NCBI GenBank assembly: GCA_051003355.1
Contig: JBPCLK010000050.1
Span: forward strand, 4,185-68,184
Length of the DNA stretch: 64,000 nucleotides
Direction: 5' to 3'
Source of the DNA: Palsa-1392 sp051003355
GTDB lineage: Bacteria; Verrucomicrobiota; Verrucomicrobiia; Chthoniobacterales; UBA10450
Both the position numbers and the translations under genes were made by a program. The notes beneath the pieces are model-generated. The model worked only from the letters and a program-made list of their open reading frames with translations. It made no database searches and was not told the DNA's origin. This document shows, one piece after another, positions 34,221 through 42,302 of the stretch. Position 1 is the first letter of the stretch; every line of letters begins with the position of its first letter.

Positions 34221-34901
34221 TTAAGGCGCGAGCCGTTCCAGCGTCCAGGAACGATCCTGGGCGCGCATGTAGCGAAAGCGATCGTGCAACCGGTTGGTCC
34301 GGCCCTGCCAAAACTCGATCGCCTCGGGAACAATCCGATAACCGCCCCAGTGCGGAGGGAGTTCGATTTCCTCTCTTTCCTCGAAGCGTTCGGTCATTTC
34401 GGCCAGGCGTGCGTCCAGAATACGGCGAGCCTCGATAACCTCGCTCTGGCGCGAGACCCAGGCGCCAAGCTGGCTGCCGCGGGGACGGGACTGAAAATAC
34501 TCTCGTGACTCCTTGCGCGACGTTTTCTCGACTCGACCGGTCACCCGGATCTGTCGCTCGAGCTGCACCCAGTAGACGACAAAGGCAGCTTGCGGGTTCG
34601 CGGCCAGATCGCGGCCTTTCTCGCTGTCGTAATTGGTAAAGAAAACAAAACCCCGTTCATCGAAACCTTTAAGTAAAACGACGCGCACCGAGGGTCGACC
34701 ATCGCTGGTAGCGGTAGCCAGGCTAATTGCGTTCGCGTCCGGCAAAGCGGAGTTCACCGCCGTAGAGAACCAAGTCGCGAACTGCTCGAATGGATCGTGA
34801 TGCATCTCTGCGCGACGCAGACCGCGCGTTTCATATTCGCGTCTCAGGCCGGCCAGATCGATCGCATCCATCTCGGCGGCACCGTAGGCGAGCCGATGCA
34901 C
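34221..34901 (-). CDS. pdxH: Pyridoxamine 5'-phosphate oxidase
   Basis: This FMN enzyme of about 216-226 residues makes pyridoxal 5'-phosphate from the pyridoxine or pyridoxamine phosphates. Visible family motifs are AISLATATSDGRPSVRVVLLKGFDERGFVFFTNYDS-type segments (SVRVVLLKG, FFTNYDSEKG), EYFQSRPRGSQLGAWVS, PPHWGGYRI and the C-terminal FRYMRAQDRSWTLERLAP. MDAIDLAGLRREYE (ATG 34871) is the likelier start, since family members begin with that helix. It is divergent from the MBL hydrolase gene. Confidence 0.95.
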   Translation of the reverse strand: MHRLAYGAAEMDAIDLAGLRREYETRGLRRAEMHHDPFEQFATWFSTAVNSALPDANAISLATATSDGRPSVRVVLLKGFDERGFVFFTNYDSEKGRDLAANPQAAFVVYWVQLERQIRVTGRVEKTSRKESREYFQSRPRGSQLGAWVSRQSEVIEARRILDARLAEMTERFEEREEIELPPHWGGYRIVPEAIEFWQGRTNRLHDRFRYMRAQDRSWTLERLAP

Positions 34902-34956
34902 ACTGTCGAAACCGTTTCCGTTTGTGTTGGCGCCCCGGGCTCGCTAATTATCGAGC

Positions 34957-35799
34957 ATGTTCAGTCTGACCATGCTCGGCAGCGGGAGCGCTGGAAATAG
35001 CGCGCTCATCGCCACCGACCATTGCCGATTGCTGGTCGATGGCGGCCTCAGCGCCCGCCAGCTCGTGCTGCGGCTGGCGCTCTGCGGGGTGACGCCTAAC
35101 GAAATTGATGGCGTGCTCCTGACTCATGAGCACGGCGACCATGTTTGCGGGCTGGAAGTGCTTTGTCGCAAGTTTCGGGTGCCCATTTACTGCAATGCCC
35201 TCACGGCCGAGGCGATCCGTTATGGCTCGTTAGGCGAGCATCGTAACTTTCGCATCTTTCGCACCGGCGCTTCCTTTTCCATCTGCGATATCACAGTGGA
35301 GAGCTTCCCTGTGCCGCACGATGCAGTGGAGCCGGTCGGTTATACTTTTCACGCCGGCCAAAGCGCGCTGGGCTATATCACTGACCTCGGCCATGCCACT
35401 CGCCTGACTATCGAGCGTTTGCGCCAGGTGCAGACGCTGGTCATCGAGACCAATCATGACGAGAAGCTTTTGCAGAATGATCCGCATCGACCCTGGCCAG
35501 TAAAGCAGCGCATCCAATCGCGGCACGGCCACCTTTCCAATGCCGCCGCGGCCACGGTCGTGACGCAACTCGTCTCCGGGAAAATCGCGCGCGTGGTGCT
35601 CGGACATCTGAGTCGCGATTGTAATTCGCCCGAGCTGGCTGCCGGTGCCATGCGAGCCGAACTGGAAAGGTGCGGGCGGCGCGACGTGGAAATTTTTTGC
35701 GCCGCGCAAACTGAGATCAGCCCGCGTTTTGCGATCGGAGCGACGCGCGACGGCGTCTTTCAGCCGACTTTCGACAACCTTCTTTTCGAGCTTGCCTAA
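34957..35799 (+). CDS. MBL-fold metallohydrolase (YycJ/WalJ-like)
   Basis: This 280-residue cytoplasmic protein begins LTMLGSGSAGNSALI and carries the metal motif THEHGDHVCGL (residues about 55-65), VPHDAVEPVGYTF, ITDLGHAT and VLGHLSRDCNSPELA. These match the YycJ family of metallo-beta-lactamase exonucleases thought to act in DNA repair or cell-wall coordination. The stop TAA lies in a GCCTAACG word, and two further copies occur inside. It is convergent with the VOC gene, with three bases between. Confidence 0.88.
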   Translation: MFSLTMLGSGSAGNSALIATDHCRLLVDGGLSARQLVLRLALCGVTPNEIDGVLLTHEHGDHVCGLEVLCRKFRVPIYCNALTAEAIRYGSLGEHRNFRIFRTGASFSICDITVESFPVPHDAVEPVGYTFHAGQSALGYITDLGHATRLTIERLRQVQTLVIETNHDEKLLQNDPHRPWPVKQRIQSRHGHLSNAAAATVVTQLVSGKIARVVLGHLSRDCNSPELAAGAMRAELERCGRRDVEIFCAAQTEISPRFAIGATRDGVFQPTFDNLLFELA

Positions 35800-35802
35800 C
35801 GA

Positions 35803-36177
35803 TTAGTCTTCGTCGCCCACGACGAGATGCACAATCCCGGCGGGATCGGAAATCCAAAAGCCATCGAAATCGTCGCGCAATTGCTCGACCTCGTCGCGCC
35901 GGGCCACCCCGTGATTTTTAAGGTATGCGGCGGCGCTCTCGGTGTCGTTAGTCTCGAGCTCCAGCCAGATATCAGGATGACTTAGGTTAGGCACGCGATC
36001 AATCCAAAGGCGGATGGGTCCAAACTGGAAAATACAGCCTTCTTTTTCTTCCTCGATGAGCGGCAGGCCGAGGGTATCGCGATAAAAGGCGATGGTCTGC
36101 TCGTAGGTGTGATACGGACATTTGATGGCGATATTCGCGCCGCCCGAAAAGTTCGGGCTATTAACGTTCGCGACCAT
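35803..36177 (-). CDS. VOC (glyoxalase/bleomycin resistance-like) protein
   Basis: This 124-residue single-domain protein has the vicinal-oxygen-chelate pattern: CPYHTYEQTIAFYRDTLGLPL, GPIRLWIDRVP, DIWLELETND and the C-terminal FDGFWISDPAGIVHLVV. A start at ATG 36177 (MVANVNSPNF) is used because the frame upstream has no domain similarity. The substrate is not predictable; members include dioxygenases, glyoxalases and antibiotic-binding proteins. Confidence 0.8.
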   Translation of the reverse strand: MVANVNSPNFSGGANIAIKCPYHTYEQTIAFYRDTLGLPLIEEEKEGCIFQFGPIRLWIDRVPNLSHPDIWLELETNDTESAAAYLKNHGVARRDEVEQLRDDFDGFWISDPAGIVHLVVGDED

Positions 36178-36233
36178 AAGAAATGGGATCTTTCGCCTGG
36201 CGCAGCCTATCGTTAGGCGCAGGGGCAGATTCC

Positions 36234-37652
36234 CTAGCCGCCACCGGAACCCTCGCCACCCGGCTCCGTCATCGACTTTGGATCGAGGGCGGCCTTCAAT
36301 TCCGCCTCCGGCAGTACTTTTTTCTCCAAACAGAGTTCCCGCACCGTGCGCCCCGTTTTGGCGCTCTCCTTGGCGATTTCCGCCGCGCGATCGTAACCGA
36401 TCTTGGGCGCGAGACTGGTCACCATGGCCATGGACAGTTCGACCAGCTCCTGGCACCTTTCGCGATTGGCCTCGATCCCGCTGACGCATTTTTCGGCGAA
36501 GATATCGGCTGCGTTTCCCAGGAGGCGGATCGCTTCCAAAATGTTATGGGCCATGACGGGCATCATGACGTTCAGATCCAGGTTCCCGTTCGCGCCCGCC
36601 CAAGTCACGGTGGTGTCGGCGCCCATCACTTGCGAGCAAACCATCATGACCGATTCGCAGATGACCGGGTTGACCTTGCCCGGCATGATCGAACTGCCGG
36701 GTTGGGTGGCGGGGAGCTGAATCTCGCCAATGCCACAGCGGGGACCGCTACTTAGCCAACGAAGGTCGTTGGCAATTTTAAAGAGACTGACCGCTATGGT
36801 TTTGAGATGACCGCTCGCTTCCACGACGGCGTCTTTTCCGCCCTGCGCCTCGAAGTGGTCTTCCGCTTCGCGAAATGCGATGCCGGTTCGCTGCTCGAGA
36901 TGACGCATCACTTTGCTTGGGAAATCCCGATGGCGGTTCAAACCTGTTCCCACCGCGGTGCCGCCCAGCGCGAGCTCTCGTAAAGCGCTCATGGCCTGCT
37001 CGGCGCGACGTTTTCCAAAACGCACCTGCTGCGCGTAGCCGCCAAACTCCTGCCCCAGCCGGACCGGGGTGGCATCCATCAGATGGGTGCGGCCGATCTT
37101 GATCACATCGTCAAACTCTGAAGCTTTGGACGCGAGCGCCTCGCTCAGTTTATCGAGGGCCGGGAGAAGAGCGTGCTTGATCTGCTCGGCTGCGCTGATG
37201 TGAATCGCGGACGGGATGACATCGTTGCTCGACTGGCTCATGTTGACGTGATCGTTAGGGTGAACCGGCTCGCGCGCGCCGATTGGTTTGCCGGCAAGCT
37301 GGCAGCACCGGTTGGAGATCACTTCGTTGGCGTTCGTGTTGGTGCTGGTGCCGGAGCCAGTCTGGAAAATATCGAGCGGGAAATGTTCATCGAGCTTCCC
37401 TTCCACCACCTCTTCAGCTGCCTGGACGATGAGGGCGCTGCGTTCGGCGTCGAGCAGACTTAGATCGTGATTGGCCTGGGCCGCCGCCCATTTCAACAAA
37501 CCGAGAGCGCGGATAAAGGGTCGGGAGAAGCGCCAGCCGCTAACGGGGAAGTTGAGCACGGCGCGCTGCGTGGAAGCGCCGTAAAGGGCCGATGCCGGGA
37601 CCGACATCTCGCCCATCGAATCTTTCTCGACGCGGGTCTCGCAGGCGCTCAT
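36234..37652 (-). CDS. fumC: Fumarate hydratase class II
   Basis: This 472-residue TCA-cycle enzyme converts fumarate to malate. Motifs: DSMGEMSVPASALYGASTQRA at the start, FQTGSGTSTNTNANEVISNR, GRTHLMDATPVRLGQEF, GGTAVGTGLN and the superfamily signature GSSIMPGKVNP. The start is set at ATG 37652 (MSACETRVEKDSMG); 36 further in-frame codons upstream are not conserved-looking. It overlaps the methyltransferase gene by four bases. Confidence 0.96.
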   Translation of the reverse strand: MSACETRVEKDSMGEMSVPASALYGASTQRAVLNFPVSGWRFSRPFIRALGLLKWAAAQANHDLSLLDAERSALIVQAAEEVVEGKLDEHFPLDIFQTGSGTSTNTNANEVISNRCCQLAGKPIGAREPVHPNDHVNMSQSSNDVIPSAIHISAAEQIKHALLPALDKLSEALASKASEFDDVIKIGRTHLMDATPVRLGQEFGGYAQQVRFGKRRAEQAMSALRELALGGTAVGTGLNRHRDFPSKVMRHLEQRTGIAFREAEDHFEAQGGKDAVVEASGHLKTIAVSLFKIANDLRWLSSGPRCGIGEIQLPATQPGSSIMPGKVNPVICESVMMVCSQVMGADTTVTWAGANGNLDLNVMMPVMAHNILEAIRLLGNAADIFAEKCVSGIEANRERCQELVELSMAMVTSLAPKIGYDRAAEIAKESAKTGRTVRELCLEKKVLPEAELKAALDPKSMTEPGGEGSGGG

Positions 37653-38263
37653 GCCGTGCGCTGAGCGGAAATCCCGGCAGTGGCGGGACGAGCATGACCG
37701 TTCCGGGTCTGCGCTTTCTGGAAAACGGTAATGAACATGGGTGGGATGTTTTGCAGGCAATATTCCGACTCGGCCCGGTCGAAAAAGGTCGCGTGCTGCC
37801 GCAGTTCGTTGGTCACTTGATAAATGATAAAGGCGCCGCCCGCCTGCAGGGCGTCGTAGGTATCCTGCAGCAAGGCCCGCTTTTTCTTGATCTCGAGAAT
37901 GCTGAACGGAATGCCGGAAAGAATGTAATCACAATGCGCAATCCCTCGGCGGGCCAATTCTTCCGCCAGGCTGGCCGCGTCGCGGTTAATGACATGCACG
38001 CGTGGATCGTCAGCGAATTGCCGTTCGAGATCACGCGAGAAAGCGGGATCCAACTCAAATAGAAAAAGCTGCGAATTAGCATCCATGCGGGACGCGAGTT
38101 CCCGGGAATGCACTCCTTCACCGGGACCGTACTCCGCAATGGTCCGGGGCTGACTAAAATCCATTTTTCCCGCGACCTTATCCACGAGCGCCTTGGAGCT
38201 GGGAATGATGGAAGCGATCTGAAACGGCTTTTGCAGAAACCGCTTAAAAAACAATGCGCTCAT
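37649..38263 (-). CDS. SAM-dependent methyltransferase (PmtA-like)
   Basis: This 204-residue protein starts MSALFFKRFLQKPFQIASIIPSS, resembling bacterial phospholipid N-methyltransferases and the related rRNA-adenine-dimethylase-like proteins. The SAM motif I is IAEYGPGEGVHSREL, with FLFELDPAF (motif II) and YILSGIPFSIL (motif IV-like). It may methylate phosphatidylethanolamine. It is translationally coupled to fumC (ATGA). Confidence 0.75.
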   Translation of the reverse strand: MSALFFKRFLQKPFQIASIIPSSKALVDKVAGKMDFSQPRTIAEYGPGEGVHSRELASRMDANSQLFLFELDPAFSRDLERQFADDPRVHVINRDAASLAEELARRGIAHCDYILSGIPFSILEIKKKRALLQDTYDALQAGGAFIIYQVTNELRQHATFFDRAESEYCLQNIPPMFITVFQKAQTRNGHARPATAGISAQRTA

Positions 38264-38523
38264 GAAGTTGCGAACAGTGAACCCCGGGCTCCCCATTGTC
38301 CAGCAACGATCTTGCAGGGAAAATGGCACCGCACTTCCCCTGATTTCGTTTGTCAAAGAATCCGGGGATGCCCGTCGGGACGACGCTGGATTGAACCAGC
38401 CAAAAGGAAATATTGTGGCAGACGCAGATAAACTCTGTTGTTGACACCTTTTCTAAAATTTATAATGCTGATCTCGGCAATAAGTATTGCCAGAGGACCA
38501 CAAAATTGCTGACGCTGCCTTCC

Positions 38524-39075
38524 ATGCACAATTTATTGACGGTCAAGGAGACTGCGAAATACCTCCGAATTCCGCTGCCGACTGTCTATTACCTGGTCCA
38601 GCGTGGCCAGCTGCCCGCCATCCAGATCGGCGGTCGCTGGAGGATTAAGAAGGATTCGCTCGATAAAGATATCCTAAAAGAGGGCCGTTCTGGTCAACCA
38701 ACGGTCCTAGTTGTGGATGACGACACGAGCTTGCAGAACCTCTTTAAGGTTTTCCTGAAAAAGATTGGTTTTAGTCGAGTCGTGGTGGGCACGGTGAAGG
38801 AAGCCATCGCGGCCTTGGGAAAGCAGCATTTTGATCTGCTTTTTCTCGACTTGAAATTGCCTGACGGCCCGGCCGACGATGTCTATGACGCAGCGAAGGA
38901 GATCGATCCCTATCTGCCGATCGTGGTCATCACGGGCTATCCTAACAGCGACATGCTAAACCGGATCCTCCTCAAGGGTCCGATTACGGTTTTGAAAAAG
39001 CCCCTCAAGATCGACCAGCTCAAGCAGACTGTGCGGATCCTGGGACACAAAGAGGCCTCGAAGCTCGCTGCCTGA
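38524..39075 (+). CDS. Excisionase-type HTH fused to a response-regulator receiver domain
   Basis: This 183-residue protein starts at ATG 38524 (MHNLLTVKETAKYL). Residues 1-50 are a MerR/excisionase-type DNA-binding domain (TVKETAKYLRIPLPTVYYLVQRGQL, GGRWRIKKDSLD). Residues about 60-180 are a receiver domain (TVLVVDDDTSLQNLF, phospho-acceptor Asp109 in LLFLDLKLPDG, Lys in VLKKPLKIDQL). In most two-component regulators the receiver is N-terminal, so the order is reversed. No kinase is adjacent. The frame is open upstream to 38413, but that part is AT-richer and unlike protein. Confidence 0.85.
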   Translation: MHNLLTVKETAKYLRIPLPTVYYLVQRGQLPAIQIGGRWRIKKDSLDKDILKEGRSGQPTVLVVDDDTSLQNLFKVFLKKIGFSRVVVGTVKEAIAALGKQHFDLLFLDLKLPDGPADDVYDAAKEIDPYLPIVVITGYPNSDMLNRILLKGPITVLKKPLKIDQLKQTVRILGHKEASKLAA

Positions 39076-39191
39076 TCGACGGTCGGCGAGTTCAGAAGTG
39101 GTCAGATTCTGGCCACGCCGCGATGCTTCATTTCTGCGGTGATCCTCCTTGACGGATCACCTTTCGCTATTCACTTATCACTTCGCCTTCC

Positions 39192-39266
<75 letters not shown>

Positions 39267-39538
39267 TCGATTGGGCTGGATCATCTCCGCGGTAAGTCGA
39301 ATTCCTGCCTAAGGAAAAAACCTTAAATCACGCGATCTTTGGGAGTCATTTCCGTGAAATCACTTTACAAATCCTGAATAAAATTACAGGATTACGAGTC
39401 ACTTACACCAAGTGCAACCATCCTCTACCATCGCACCGTTAGCTCCCCGGCCCCTTCTTTAGGCCCGGGCTGGTGCATTATCTGCTTCCGAGAACGAAGG
39501 AACGTTCTCTCACTTTTTCCACAGCTAAACTTTTATAG
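39267..39538. other. Intergenic region before the halogenase gene
   Basis: This 272-base stretch has a 7-bp inverted repeat (AATCCTG at 39370-39376 and CAGGATT at 39387-39393). It is more AT-rich than its surroundings and contains no gene. It presumably holds the promoter of the halogenase-ACP unit. Confidence 0.4.
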
Positions 39539-40960
39539 ATGAAAACCAAGGTACTCATTATTGGCGGCGGTCCCGGAGGATGCTCCGCGGCGATGTTTTT
39601 AATTAAGGAAGGGATCAATCCCATCATTCTCGAACAGGAGGAGTTTCCGCGATTTCACATCGGCGAATCAATGACTGGCGAGGCGGCGGCGGTGCTGCGT
39701 CGGCTCGGTTTAGAAAAGATGATGGTCGAGCAAAAATTCCCGATCAAACACGGCGTCCGAGTCTTTGGTGGTCGTGGGCACTGGTTCATCCCGGTCGCGC
39801 GCCGGGACGAAAACTGGGATTTGCAGCCGGCTTCCACTTGGCAGGTTCGTCGAAGCGATTTCGATAAGATGATGCTGCAAGAGTGCCAGAAGCGCGGGGC
39901 GACGATGATCCGCGGAAAGGCAGTTCAGGCAATCCAGGAGAAGGACGGAAAGGTCAGTGGAGTGATGATGCGGCATCCGGATGGCCGCGAGGAGAAAATT
40001 GAGGCGGAAGTGGTCCTTGATTGCTCGGGCATGGCCACGTTCCTGGCCAATCAAAAAGTAACGGGACCGAAATACCTCGGCAGCTACGACAAGCAAATCG
40101 CTTTCTTCACTCATGTGAAGGGCGCGGTGCGCGACCCGGATTCCGACGGCGAGATGGCACGAGATAACACACTGATCTTTTATAAGAAGAAATTTCATTG
40201 GTCCTGGCAGATCCCCATCGACAGCGAAGTGGACAGCGTGGGCGTGGTCGTGCCGACGGCAGAATTCCAGGCACACAAACAGACACCGGAAGAGTTTTTC
40301 CGGGCGTATTTGCCGACTATCCATCCCGAGGCCGCTAGCCGCTTGGCCGACGCCGAGTTCATCGAGAAGGTGCATGTCATTCCCAACTACTCATTTCAGG
40401 TGCGCCAGTACTGTGGCAAAGGGTTCATCTGCATCGGCGACGCCCACCGTTTTATTGACCCCATTTTTTCCTTTGGCATCTCGGCCACGATTCGGGAAGC
40501 GGAATTCGCCATCCCACATGTCGTCTCTTACCTCAACGGCGAGCGGCGCGACCAGGCGAATCCATTCGAAAGCCATCAGCGTTTCTGCGAACAAGGCAGC
40601 GACGTTCTGGAAGACATGGTGGACCTTTTTTGGGAGCAACCGTTTGCTTTTGCCACTTTCGTCCACCAGCGCTACCGGCCCGAGCTGACCGACGCCTTCG
40701 CTGGCCGGGTCTACGAAACGGAGCACCAGCCTTCCAAGGCTATCCTGCAATTTCGCAAATTGCTGAAAAGAGAGCGCGACTACTCTCATGAGGATGATTA
40801 TTCCATCCCCATCGGGTCACGCTACCATCCGGAGCGCGCTGCCCTGTGGGCGCCGGATTCGCCGGTGGAGACCACCGAAGAATGGATGGAGAGAGGCGCG
40901 GACGGGGATCAAGCGAAAGCGAGTGATTCCGTCGCCCCCGAATTAGTGACCGCAGATTAA
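39539..40960 (+). CDS. Flavin-dependent halogenase
   Basis: This 473-residue protein has the FAD motif VLIIGGGPGGCSAA at residues 5-18, FHIGESMTGEAAAVLRRLGL next, and the halogenase signature WxWxIP as W221-S-W-Q-I-P226. GDAHRFIDPIFSFGI is the second FAD motif. Flavin halogenases use FADH2, O2 and halide to make HOX that halogenates aromatic or pyrrole substrates; many act on carrier-protein-bound substrates. The next gene, 23 bases downstream, encodes an acyl carrier protein, which supports that mode. The C-terminal 60 residues are charged and variable. An FADH2-supplying reductase is not in the window. A geranylgeranyl-reductase-type oxidoreductase is the main alternative. Confidence 0.8.
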   Translation: MKTKVLIIGGGPGGCSAAMFLIKEGINPIILEQEEFPRFHIGESMTGEAAAVLRRLGLEKMMVEQKFPIKHGVRVFGGRGHWFIPVARRDENWDLQPASTWQVRRSDFDKMMLQECQKRGATMIRGKAVQAIQEKDGKVSGVMMRHPDGREEKIEAEVVLDCSGMATFLANQKVTGPKYLGSYDKQIAFFTHVKGAVRDPDSDGEMARDNTLIFYKKKFHWSWQIPIDSEVDSVGVVVPTAEFQAHKQTPEEFFRAYLPTIHPEAASRLADAEFIEKVHVIPNYSFQVRQYCGKGFICIGDAHRFIDPIFSFGISATIREAEFAIPHVVSYLNGERRDQANPFESHQRFCEQGSDVLEDMVDLFWEQPFAFATFVHQRYRPELTDAFAGRVYETEHQPSKAILQFRKLLKRERDYSHEDDYSIPIGSRYHPERAALWAPDSPVETTEEWMERGADGDQAKASDSVAPELVTAD

Positions 40961-40983
40961 ATTTACAACAAGCAAACGCCAAC

Positions 40984-41229
40984 ATGGAAATACCACAAAA
41001 ACTAAAGGACTATATCAACGAAAATCGGGCTCCTCTTCCCCCAGTCTCAGACCCAGATGAATCGCTCCAGATTGACTCACTGGGACTAATCCGCCTGGTG
41101 GCCTTCATGGAAAGCGATTGTGGGATCCGCGTGGAAGACGAGGAGCTGGTGGCGGAAAACTTTGCCACCCTCCGCAGTCTTGGCGAATTGATCGAAAAGA
41201 AATCTCAAAGCGCGGAGACCACTTCCTAA
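40984..41229 (+). CDS. Stand-alone acyl/peptidyl carrier protein
   Basis: This 81-residue acidic helical protein has the phosphopantetheine attachment serine in IDSLGLIRLVAFMES (Ser32), followed by the helix ending GIRVEDEELVAENFATLRSLGELI. It is not the housekeeping AcpP, since the surrounding fatty-acid genes are missing. Its place 23 bases after the halogenase suggests it presents the substrate to that enzyme. No adenylation enzyme, ketosynthase or phosphopantetheinyl transferase is nearby. Confidence 0.85.
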   Translation: MEIPQKLKDYINENRAPLPPVSDPDESLQIDSLGLIRLVAFMESDCGIRVEDEELVAENFATLRSLGELIEKKSQSAETTS

Positions 41230-41262
41230 GGAGCACCCTCGTCCGAGGCAATCCGGGCGAAC

Positions 41263-42195
41263 CTACGCCCGGCTTTCCCTGATCATTTTCGGCACCATCG
41301 CCGTGGCCAGCTTGCCAAACGCTGCCACGGCGCTGTTTGTTTGTGAATCGATCAAACGGAGGATTCCGATCTCCAGTTCAAGGCCGCGGTCTTCCAGCCG
41401 GATAGCTTTCAACTTCAGATAGGTCCTGTCTGGCAATGATATCCTGGGCATCAGGGCAATCGCCTCCAACGGCTCGAGGACACGCTGCAAGACCTCGATG
41501 GAATTGACCTCCGCCACGGTTCGTGGACGGATCCGGTGATTTCGGCAGATTTCATCGATCGTCCTGCGCATCACGTAGGAATCGGGTAGTTGAACGATGC
41601 GCTGACGGTGAAGCTCCGAAAGCTCCATGGTCCGCCGTTTGGCCCAAGGGTGTTTCTCGAAGACCACTACATGCAACTGGTCGTCACCCAGATGTTCATA
41701 GCGCAAATTCGGCGAGTGACGTGTCACCCAACCTAAGCCTGCGTCGAGTCGTCCTTCCTCCAGCTGCATCTCGATGTCGGAGGAGGAGATCTCGAAGACG
41801 CTCACGTCAATGCCAGGATGGAGCTGTCCGAACTTGCCAAGCAGACGTGGAATCAGGGCAATATTGAGATAGGGGATTACGCCGAGCCGCAATGTCCCAT
41901 GCAACTCGCCCGGTTCATTGCCGATTTCCTGCAACGACTTTTCGACCTGCCGCAGAATAGTCCGGCAATGTTCCTGGAAAATCAGGCCGGCTGAAGTGAG
42001 GGAGATTCGCTTGCCGTGACGCTGAAAAAGCATGGCACGCAAGGCCGTCTCCAAGTCACGCATCTGTTGAGAGACAGCAGGTTGCGAAATTCCGAGGCGC
42101 TTCGCGGCACGGCTAAAGCTTCCAGCATCTGCAACTTCAAGAAAATAGCGTAACTGGCGAATCTCATATGGTTCTTGCATCACAAGCGAGGCCAC
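41263..42195 (-). CDS. LysR-family transcriptional regulator (CynR/CbbR-like)
   Basis: This regulator of about 305-310 residues has an N-terminal winged HTH (LRYFLEVADAGSFSRAAKRLGISQPAVSQQMRDLE) and a periplasmic-binding-like effector domain (LRLGVIPYLNIALIPRLLGKF, FEISSSDIEMQLEEGRLDAGLGWV). The start is GTG 42195 or, more likely, ATG 42180 (MQEPYEIRQL). It is divergent from the outer-membrane channel gene with a 107-base gap that contains an LTTR-type dyad. It probably controls that gene and perhaps the binding lipoprotein behind it. Confidence 0.93.
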   Translation of the reverse strand: MASLVMQEPYEIRQLRYFLEVADAGSFSRAAKRLGISQPAVSQQMRDLETALRAMLFQRHGKRISLTSAGLIFQEHCRTILRQVEKSLQEIGNEPGELHGTLRLGVIPYLNIALIPRLLGKFGQLHPGIDVSVFEISSSDIEMQLEEGRLDAGLGWVTRHSPNLRYEHLGDDQLHVVVFEKHPWAKRRTMELSELHRQRIVQLPDSYVMRRTIDEICRNHRIRPRTVAEVNSIEVLQRVLEPLEAIALMPRISLPDRTYLKLKAIRLEDRGLELEIGILRLIDSQTNSAVAAFGKLATAMVPKMIRESRA

Positions 42196-42251
42196 CCATA
42201 CGCGGACCTATCTCTCAAACGCATGACAAAATAATTACAAAAACTGCTTCC

Positions 42252-42266
42252 ATAAGTTTCTCTTAT
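42252..42266. promoter_or_regulatory. LysR-type operator dyad ATAAG-N5-CTTAT
   Basis: A perfect inverted repeat ATAAG-TTTCT-CTTAT contains the T-N11-A core of LysR-type boxes (T at 42253, A at 42265). It lies between the divergent lysR and channel genes, about 37-51 bases before the channel start, where activator sites normally are. Confidence 0.65.
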
Positions 42267-42302
42267 TGATGTATTACTAGAAATCACCTTGCCAACTATC
42301 CT

